A stretch of DNA of 14,291 bases from an uncultured Oscillospiraceae bacterium. Its GTDB lineage: Bacteria; Bacillota; Clostridia; Oscillospirales; Oscillospiraceae. Below are positions 1-4,760 of this stretch, piece by piece. The stretch spans positions 1-14,291 of the forward strand of contig CAADVN010000217.1 of NCBI GenBank assembly GCA_900752445.1, given 5' to 3'. Made by a program: the position numbers and the translations under genes. The first letter of the stretch is position 1. Every line of letters starts with the position of its first letter. The notes beneath the pieces are model-generated. The model saw only the letters and a list, made by a program, of their open reading frames with translations. It searched no databases and was not told where the DNA came from.

Positions 1-279
1 CGCATGAATTCCATGGTTCCTTTTCAGCTTGCGTATGCAGTTTCAATTCATAAGGCACAAGGCTTAGAGTATGATTCAGTCAAAGTAATTATTCCGCAGA
101 GCAACTCTGAAAAAATCACCCATGGGATTTTTTATACAGCCATAACACGTGCAAAGGAAGAATTGAAAATTTACTGGAGTGCCGAAACAATGAAAGAAAT
201 TGTTTCCGGTTTTGCCACCAATGAGTCAAATGGTAAAAGCTTGGAAATCGTTAAAGCTAAACTTGCCGTTACCCAATAA
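1..279 (+). CDS. C-terminal end of a superfamily 1 DNA helicase (UvrD/RecD-like), 5' part outside window
   Basis: The frame is open from base 1, so the gene starts upstream of the window; the ATG at position 4 is internal. About 92 codons are visible. The peptide around AVSIHKAQGLEYDSV is the family's motif V region (the UvrD_C_2-type domain), and FYTAITRAKEELKI is motif VI with the arginine that contacts ATP in SF1 helicases. Together these identify the C-terminal RecA-like domain of an ATP-dependent helicase. The visible part has no extra domain after motif VI, only a short tail. Composition is AT-rich, unlike the ABC genes to the right, so the gene may be acquired. Which SF1 subfamily it belongs to, and whether it was part of a defence or plasmid-type module, cannot be decided from this fragment. 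Confidence 0.85.
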   Translation, partial: RMNSMVPFQLAYAVSIHKAQGLEYDSVKVIIPQSNSEKITHGIFYTAITRAKEELKIYWSAETMKEIVSGFATNESNGKSLEIVKAKLAVTQ

Positions 280-301
280 AGTAAAATCCCGTCTCGCTCA
301 T

Positions 302-345
302 AAAGAGCAGTAACCAATTTTAAGGTTACTGCTCTTTAATTTTTT
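302..345 (+). terminator. Intrinsic terminator of the helicase gene
   Basis: A perfect 14-bp inverted repeat (302-315 with 324-337) has an 8-nt loop and is followed by AATTTTTT. It lies 22 bp after the helicase stop codon, in the right orientation. Confidence 0.9.
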
Positions 346-376
346 GATGACTTTATAATTATTTTCTGTGGTCATA

Positions 377-419
377 GACCCCCACATTTTCGCTGCACCT
401 CCTTGCGGAAATGGGGGTC
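377..419. repeat. Imperfect inverted repeat between helicase and tRNA gene
   Basis: GACCCCC at 377-383 pairs with GGGGGTC at 413-419. Inner arms (ATTTTCGC and GCGGAAAT) extend the stem, with a 2-nt bulge and one mismatch. There is no T-run on either side, so it does not look like a terminator. On the minus strand the loop holds a perfect AAGGAGGT and the stem holds an ATG (385-387). This ATG opens a 29-codon frame that runs back through the helicase terminator to 298. No function is recognised. Confidence 0.5.
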
Positions 420-430
420 CCATAACACCC

Positions 431-483
431 AAAGAAAACAAATAATCCGAACCCATCTCCTATCGGAAACAAGTTCGGATTAT
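431..483 (-). terminator. Intrinsic terminator of tRNA-Leu(CAG)
   Basis: Read on the minus strand, an 11-bp perfect stem (483-473 with 452-442) is followed by TTGTTTTCTTT. It begins 8 bp after the tRNA CCA end and is well placed to end the tRNA transcript. Confidence 0.85.
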
Positions 484-490
484 ATTGGTT

Positions 491-578
491 TGGTGCGCGA
501 GGCGGGACTTGAACCCGCACGTGCGTAGTGCACACTAGAACCTGAATCTAGCGAGTCTGCCAATTCCACCACTCGCGC
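491..578 (-). tRNA. tRNA-Leu, anticodon CAG
   Basis: On the minus strand the gene starts with GCGCGAG (578-572), which pairs with the 3' acceptor strand CTCGCGC (501-495). The discriminator A and CCA end are encoded (494-491). The anticodon stem CTAGA/TCTAG encloses the loop TTCAGGT, giving anticodon CAG. The T arm is GCGGG-TTCAAGT-CCCGC. A long variable arm marks a class II tRNA, as expected for leucine. It decodes CUG codons, which suit a GC-rich genome. Confidence 0.97.
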
Positions 579-595
579 ATTTGGAATGCTTGATT

Positions 596-624
596 ATGAT
601 AGCACCAGAACGCGAGAATGTCAA
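596..624 (-). promoter_or_regulatory. Promoter of tRNA-Leu(CAG)
   Basis: On the minus strand TTGACA (624-619) is followed by a 17-bp spacer and TATCAT (601-596). The tRNA begins 17 nt beyond the -10 box, consistent with a short 5' leader. The -35 is a perfect sigma-70-type match and the -10 has five of six bases. Confidence 0.85.
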
Positions 625-651
625 TAATAAAGTTTAATAAAAAGCGCAATA

Positions 652-680
652 TTGACACCGCAAAGGGAAAGGTGTTAAAT
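652..680 (+). promoter_or_regulatory. Promoter of tRNA-Leu(TAA)
   Basis: TTGACA (652-657), 17-bp spacer, TTAAAT (675-680). The mature tRNA starts 9 nt after the -10 box. It stands back to back with the promoter of the other tRNA; 27 bp of AT-rich DNA separate the two -35 boxes and could serve as UP element for both. Confidence 0.8.
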
Positions 681-689
681 TAAAAGAAC

Positions 690-776
690 GCCGGTGTGGT
701 GGAACTGGCAGACACCTGGGACTTAAAATCCCATATCCGTGAGGATGTACGGGTTCGAGCCCCGTCACCGGCACCA
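690..776 (+). tRNA. tRNA-Leu, anticodon TAA
   Basis: The acceptor strands GCCGGTG (690-696) and CACCGGC (766-772) pair, followed by encoded ACCA. The anticodon stem TGGGA/TCCCA encloses CTTAAAA, giving anticodon TAA. The T arm is ACGGG-TTCGAGC-CCCGT. A long variable arm (near TATCC-GTGA-GGATG) marks the class II leucine type. It is transcribed divergently from tRNA-Leu(CAG) and belongs to a different isoacceptor, so the pair is not a recent duplication. Confidence 0.97.
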
Positions 777-784
777 TGTGAACA

Positions 785-837
785 GAGGTCGAAATTTGGA
801 ACTCAAAAATGAGACATCCAAATTTCGGCCTCTTTTT
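785..837 (+). terminator. Intrinsic terminator of tRNA-Leu(TAA)
   Basis: A 16-bp stem (785-800 with 817-832, one G-U pair) is followed by TTTTT. It starts 8 bp after the CCA end. The loop contains a small nested palindrome, CTCAAAAATGAG. It also contains a motif (806-822) that recurs with 15 of 17 bases identical at 892-908 inside the repeat described below. Confidence 0.9.
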
Positions 838-851
838 CTATGCCGAAAACC

Positions 852-980
852 GAGGATTCAAGCCGTGTTGTCATGGTTGCCCTCTTTTGTAGAAATGGGA
901 CATCCAAAAAGAAAAATCGAAGAATCAAAATGCAAAAATGAAAATAGACCCAATCCGAGCCCGGAATTCTCATATTTTTG
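852..980. repeat. Non-coding repeat, copy 1 (left border of the AT-rich island)
   Basis: This 129-bp stretch aligns with 4530-4658 in the same orientation, at equal total length and about two thirds identity by eye, with a few 1-nt gaps. Shared landmarks are GAGGATT near the start, AAGCCG, AAATGGGACA, CCAAAAAG, AAATGAAAAT and GAGCCCG. No credible gene lies here. The right end overlaps the last codons of the IS3 transposase (stop at 970). It may therefore be the 3' end of an IS-type element, or an older dispersed repeat into which the IS inserted. Confidence 0.7.
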
Positions 981-2115
981 AGGATTCCTTTTCTTTTATC
1001 CAGTAATCCTGCTCTGCCTGCTCCGGAGTTTTATATTGCAGGGTGGAATGAGGACGTTCGGTATTGTAGAAGGCAATAAAATGGGCAATTCTTCTCATCA
1101 GATCCGCTTCCGACGTATAGTGCCTGCGGTATAGTTCTTCCTTCTTAAAAATGGAGAAGAACGCTTCCGCAACCGCATTGTCGTGGGGGCGAGCTGTTCG
1201 AGAAAAGGACTGTTCTACTCCAAAGTCCTCCAACAGGTGAACGAACGCATGGGACATATACTGCGTTCCACGATCACTATGGAACATGAGCGCTGCCTTT
1301 GGCTGCCTATCTGCGTAGGCCTGTTTAAAAGTCTTTGTAAGCAGCTGGGTACTGCTTTTGTGCGAGATTCGATAAGAAATCACCTTCCGTGAAAACAGGT
1401 CTATGATAACGCAGAGATAATAATACTTGTCATGGAATTTAAAAACAGTGATATCGCTGACCCAGACTTGATTCGGCCGTTCGGTTTGGAACTGCTGCTG
1501 CAGGAAATTTCTGTTCTGGCCTTTCTCCCATTTTCTGTATTCTTTCTTTGCCGTAGTGCTGACGCTGCTGATTCTCAACTCCTTCATAAGCTGAGAAACA
1601 TACTTTTTGCTGGTTTTGACCCCTTGATTTTGGAGGATAGCGGCGATCTTGCCCGCTCCATAGATTTGTCCGCTATCGTCATAAATGCTTTGAATCTGCG
1701 TTTTCAATTCCGACCGCCGCTTAGCCGCAAGTGTGTCGCCTTTTTTATTTCGGAAAATGTGGTTGTAGAAAGTGCCACGTGAGACTTCCAGAGCGTCACA
1801 CAGAGCGTGTACACTGAAATGCCCGTAAAGTGGTTCCATAGCCTTGAGTTTTTCCTGCAAAGGCGAGGAAACCGTACAACTGACCATCTTTAAAACCTGA
1901 ATCATATCCTCCAATTTGCTGATTCTTCTTTTCATGTATAGGAACTCCTGGGAAGTAACTACTGTGCCCGTACCAGTCACTGTTTGTTGGTACTCTTGTA
2001 TCCAGCGGTAGAAGGTGCTGCGGGGAATTTGGTTCTCGTTACAGATTGAAAGCACTGTTTCTCCGTCCTGGTAGCGTTTGACGAAGGCTATCTTCTCTTC
2101 TTTGGTGAATTTCAT
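970..2115 (-). CDS. IS3-family transposase, single-ORF (OrfA-OrfB fused) type
   Basis: This 381-residue protein catalyses cut/copy of its insertion sequence. Residues 5-45 form a helix-turn-helix (TVLSICNENQIPRSTFYRWI). Residues 55-75 look like a coiled coil. An HTH_21-like region lies near 130-185 and an rve-type RNase H fold follows. The catalytic acidic residues are visible: D221 (WVSDITVF), D281 (MFHSDRGTQY) and E317 (NAVAEAFF). The 35 residues between the second D and E match the IS3-family spacing. The C-terminal FYNTERPHSTLQYKTP is also typical. Most IS3 elements need a -1 frameshift to join OrfA and OrfB; here one frame covers both. The ATG at 2115 has GAGGAGGT six bases upstream. It appears intact. 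Confidence 0.95.
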   Translation of the reverse strand: MKFTKEEKIAFVKRYQDGETVLSICNENQIPRSTFYRWIQEYQQTVTGTGTVVTSQEFLYMKRRISKLEDMIQVLKMVSCTVSSPLQEKLKAMEPLYGHFSVHALCDALEVSRGTFYNHIFRNKKGDTLAAKRRSELKTQIQSIYDDSGQIYGAGKIAAILQNQGVKTSKKYVSQLMKELRISSVSTTAKKEYRKWEKGQNRNFLQQQFQTERPNQVWVSDITVFKFHDKYYYLCVIIDLFSRKVISYRISHKSSTQLLTKTFKQAYADRQPKAALMFHSDRGTQYMSHAFVHLLEDFGVEQSFSRTARPHDNAVAEAFFSIFKKEELYRRHYTSEADLMRRIAHFIAFYNTERPHSTLQYKTPEQAEQDYWIKEKESSKI

Positions 2116-2121
2116 GGGGTT

Positions 2122-2162
2122 ACCTCCTCGTGTGTCTTATGGGGACATGGTAACACGAGGAG
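2122..2162 (-). promoter_or_regulatory. Hairpin covering the transposase ribosome binding site
   Basis: On the minus strand CTCCTCGTGT (2162-2153) pairs perfectly with ACACGAGGAG (2133-2124) across a 19-nt loop. The right arm contains most of the Shine-Dalgarno AGGAGGT (2128-2122). A transcript entering from outside would fold and hide the site. One starting inside the loop (for example from a -10 like TACCAT) would not. This is the arrangement known to protect IS10/IS50 from read-through expression; its use here is inference. Confidence 0.55.
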
Positions 2163-2196
2163 CACGAAAATTTGAAATCACTTGCCATCCACTAAG

Positions 2197-2260
2197 AAGC
2201 AGGCACAGAGAGACACTGGCAGTCTGGTCGCTGCCGGTGTCTCTCTGTGCCTGCTTTTCT
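2197..2260. terminator. Very long hairpin, probable bidirectional terminator
   Basis: A 26-bp stem (2197-2222 with 2231-2256, one G-U pair on the plus strand) has an 8-nt loop and is followed by TTCT after the stem's TT. On the minus strand the tail is CTTCTTAG, so the T-run is weak on both sides. It insulates the IS on its left from the promoter that starts 3 bp to its right. No gene directly upstream on the plus strand needs it, so it may be a left-over from a lost gene or a repeat of its own. Confidence 0.55.
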
Positions 2261-2262
2261 CG

Positions 2263-2291
2263 TTGAGAAATGGGAGAATTTGTGGTATAAT
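2263..2291 (+). promoter_or_regulatory. Strong sigma-70-type promoter upstream of the AT-rich operon
   Basis: TTGAGA (2263-2268), 17-bp spacer, TATAAT (2286-2291), with TG one base before the -10 (extended -10). It is the best promoter seen on the plus strand before the genes at 2605 and 3384. If it drives them, the leader is about 310 nt. Confidence 0.7.
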
Positions 2292-2604
2292 TATGCTGAT
2301 AAAAATTGAAGCGATGTTTTTCACCATTAAATTCAGCAGGTTGGTATGTTTTGCCCCCATTTTGCGGGAGGAATACTGCCTCTACACCGCTCGGATATCC
2401 CGGGCAAGAAAACTGTGGGCATGGCCTACATACTTATTGTTTTTAATAAAACATTGTTATTTAACTTCTTCCGGTGCAGTTTTGAAATGATAGAAGATGC
2501 ATCGCTCATATAGACTCTCTAAATGGATAAAAGAGTGAAAAATTCATCTAAAAAGCAACATCGGTCAAACCTACAACGCATAACAGAACAAGGGGATGAA
2601 AAGT
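2292..2604 (+). other. Leader or gene-remnant region without a recognised gene
   Basis: About 310 bases lie between the promoter and the operon start. A 58-codon frame (ATG 2314 to stop 2490) is present but has no clear ribosome binding site and no recognisable motif. The segment could be a long untranslated leader or the remains of a gene that the promoter once served. No riboswitch or tRNA-like fold was recognised. Confidence 0.4.
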
Positions 2605-3387
2605 GTGCCACGAAAAATAATATACTTTGATCGTGAAACCATCAAAAATATTTTGCAAGAAAAGAACAAAGGGACTCAAGTAAAAACTTCTGGCACTTCA
2701 AGACAAGCAAGTTCATCCATAGCCGCTGATGCTGAGGCATCTAGTAATGTATATTTGGGAGTTCCCATTTTAGCGAGAATCAAATTTGTTTTTACAGGAA
2801 CATTGCAAATGCGTTTCCTTTTGAAATATGATAGCACTACTACTATTACATCCACAGAAATTTCTGATTTTGAAAGCATACAAAATGAATTCACAAGATT
2901 TGAAGACAAGCAAGTTTATGACGTAGAAAATTCTTCTACATTTTTTCGAGTTGCAGGCGGTTATCTAAAAATGTTAGGAAACAATGTTGAAGGTGTTAAT
3001 GTAAAAGAGTTCAAATCTGTGATGGATAGCTTTGAAGGATATGATGTTTATAAGATAGATGATTTAACATATATTCGTTTCAACAATAGCGCATTTGTAA
3101 GCAATTATAAAAGAAACGATTTGCTGACAACAAGAATCACCGCATACTGCGTTTTTGTCGGTCAGTTTATTGTTGATGATTTCAATTTTCTGAAACAATT
3201 AACCAAAATGCAAGAGATGCTTACATCTGTAAATACAAGTAAAACGATTGCAGACGTTTACCCTGCTGAATTATCACATGACACAACAACCATTCCAAAG
3301 GAACATAATATAACGAACAATAAAACAATCTCTTTGTACGATGTAGTATATGCTAGTATAGCAGAAAACAAGGTGGATAATAAGTGA
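2605..3387 (+). CDS. Protein of unknown function, possibly DUF6414-like
   Basis: I place the start at GTG 2605, because AAGGGG (2590-2595) sits 9 nt before it; the ATG at 2596 directly abuts that site and is unlikely. The product has 260 residues, no signal peptide and no clear membrane segment. It opens with RKIIYFDRETIKNIL, then has a Ser/Ala/Thr-rich linker. A predicted alpha/beta part with LLKYDSTTTITSTEISDFESI follows, and a Thr/Asn-rich tail. The opening and the TSTEISDF stretch remind me of DUF6414 proteins, but this is memory of pattern, not a search result. The stop overlaps the GTG of the next gene by 4 bp (GTGA), so the two are translationally coupled and likely act together. Very AT-rich and foreign-looking. 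Confidence 0.7.
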   Translation: MPRKIIYFDRETIKNILQEKNKGTQVKTSGTSRQASSSIAADAEASSNVYLGVPILARIKFVFTGTLQMRFLLKYDSTTTITSTEISDFESIQNEFTRFEDKQVYDVENSSTFFRVAGGYLKMLGNNVEGVNVKEFKSVMDSFEGYDVYKIDDLTYIRFNNSAFVSNYKRNDLLTTRITAYCVFVGQFIVDDFNFLKQLTKMQEMLTSVNTSKTIADVYPAELSHDTTTIPKEHNITNNKTISLYDVVYASIAENKVDNK

Positions 3388-4489
3388 GAAACTATTATTT
3401 AGTAGTTGGTTCAAGACCGTTTTTTGACAATTATTTAAATAGCGTCTCTGGCGGAAAAGATTCCTTCTTGGATTTAGTTAGATTGGATGATGCTCAACAA
3501 AAACAAGGCAGGCGTCTTTGGACACCATCAGCAAGTCTTGTTGTCCGTAATTCAGATTATCATGGCATTGTTGCTGCTGCTCATGATAGATTAGGAGAAT
3601 TAATTAAAAGTTTTACAGAAGATGACTCTAACATATATATACATAATCCCCCTGCTTCATTAAAAAGGCAATTAGAAATTCAAAAAGACGCTAATGTAAT
3701 TTCATTGGATGTTATTTCCGAAAAATATGATATAGAAAGAGATCCTAGTGCGTTCATATCAGCTATAAATGAAATTCGCACAAAAATTATTGGCCAAGAC
3801 AATGCAATCCGAGATATTTCAAAGAGCATATGGTATCTTACAAATGTAAATAGAAAAAAGCCCTATGTCATTATGCTCTATGGAAATAGTAGTTTAGGAA
3901 AAACAGAACTTGTAAGAGAAATATCAAGATGTTTTTTGACTCAAAATGTATGGAAAAGCACTTGTCGATGTTTAAAAATGGTAATTATGCTGAGTATTTC
4001 TTTGGAAATGAACCTAATCGGAGTAGCATTGGATTTGACTTGCTGGCACGAGAATCCAATTTAGTTTTTTTCGATGAGTTGGATAAGTGTCCTGAAATGT
4101 TTTACTCCGCCTTTTATACATTATTTGATAATGTTGTTTTTAAGGACTATACTTATGATGTAGATATAAGCGGCTTACTGATTGTATTAACGTCGAATTA
4201 TACTAGTATAGATGAAATGAAGAGAGCATTAGGGTTACCAATCTTTTTTAGAATAGATAAATTCATTCATTTTGATGATTTTAGTACTGAGGATATATAT
4301 TGTATTATCAGAAAAGAAATACACGATAGGGCTGATGAATATTCCGTATTCTTTTCCGAAGAAGATTTATATACCGTGGTTAGTTCTAGGATAAAAACTC
4401 ATGGTGAAAATGCACGAACTATAAAAAATACTATTCAATTTGCCATAGAAGAACTGATGTTTCAGTTTTCTGGCTGCGATATTAAATAA
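3384..4489 (+). pseudogene. Clp-like AAA+ ATPase gene split by a -1 frameshift at a T6 run
   Basis: Two overlapping frames form one AAA+ protein of about 368 residues. Frame one starts at GTG 3384 with AGGTGG 8 nt upstream. It has an unrecognised N-terminal part of about 130 residues, then IIGQDNAI and Walker A GNSSLGKTE (167-175). The second frame (to 4489) supplies a Walker B FFDELDKC, sensor 1 (LTSN), a probable arginine finger in FFRIDKFIHF and a sensor 2 (ENARTIKNTIQ), all in ClpB/ClpX-like order. The join lies at TGTTTTTTGAC (3930-3940). One more T, or a -1 slip on T TTT TTG (3932-3938), gives CFFDSK or CFLDSK. Without it, the zero frame ends at 4064 and lacks Walker B. It may be a decayed gene, a sequencing error in the T-run, or programmed frameshifting. 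Its substrate is unknown. Confidence 0.8.
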
Positions 4490-4529
4490 TATGCATTCAA
4501 AAACGACTGGAATTGTTTGGGATTGCATA

Positions 4530-4658
4530 GAGGATTTTAAGCCGTTTTGTAAGGTGAATAGTCTCTCACAAAAATGGGACACCAAAAAGTAAAGATCTAA
4601 AAATCACTATACAGAAATGAAAATGGTTCTATTCTGAGCCCGAAATTTCTATTTTCAG
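4530..4658. repeat. Non-coding repeat, copy 2 (right border of the AT-rich island)
   Basis: This is the direct-orientation partner of 852-980, with the same landmarks in the same order (GAGGATT, AAGCCG, AATGGGACA, CCAAAAAG, AAATGAAAAT, GAGCCCG) and the same length. It starts 40 bp after the ATPase stop. No transposase frame lies next to this copy, so if the repeat is an IS end, the rest of that element has been lost. Confidence 0.7.
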
Positions 4659-4687
4659 TGGGTATCTATTTTGTCAACATAACCCAG

Positions 4688-4719
4688 CCGCCTCGCGCAT
4701 TCAGCGCGGGGCGGTTTTT
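4688..4719 (+). terminator. Intrinsic terminator facing right, between island and ABC operon
   Basis: An 11-bp GC-rich stem (4688-4698 with 4704-4714, one G-U pair), 5-nt loop, then TTTTT. It ends rightward transcription before the convergent permease gene. Its GC-rich stem fits the host chromosome rather than the AT-rich island, so it may mark where native sequence resumes. Confidence 0.85.
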
Positions 4720-4760
4720 ACGTCGTCGGTCACTATTTTGGGAAAACGCCATTGATGGCC

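Larger units (their letters stand above)
970..2162 (-). mobile_element. IS3-family insertion sequence, ends not resolved
   Basis: The element is recognised from its transposase. I could not find a convincing pair of terminal inverted repeats or a target-site duplication, so the borders given are the transposase stop and the outer arm of the upstream hairpin. The true element probably extends left into 852-969. G+C is intermediate between the AT-rich genes to the right and the GC-rich chromosome. Confidence 0.6.

Noticed and set aside
491..776. tRNA genes as integration (att) sites for the island
   Set aside because: I searched by eye for a second copy of either tRNA 3' end in the window and found none, and no integrase gene is present.
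739..981. Plus-strand 80-codon frame across the tRNA-Leu(TAA) 3' end and repeat copy 1
   Set aside because: It starts inside the tRNA gene and runs through the terminator and repeat; no motif or ribosome site.
815..2180. Possible IS inverted repeats: 815-832 against the reverse complement of about 2162-2180 (CAAATTT..CG..CTC)
   Set aside because: The left arm is already explained as half of the tRNA terminator stem, and the match needs gaps; not strong enough to define IS ends.
2178..2360. Minus-strand 60-codon frame with a hydrophobic start
   Set aside because: No ribosome binding site before its ATG, and half of it is the translated 26-bp hairpin.
852..4658. The repeats as part of a CRISPR array
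   Set aside because: Only two long diverged copies 3.5 kb apart, with no short identical repeats or spacers.
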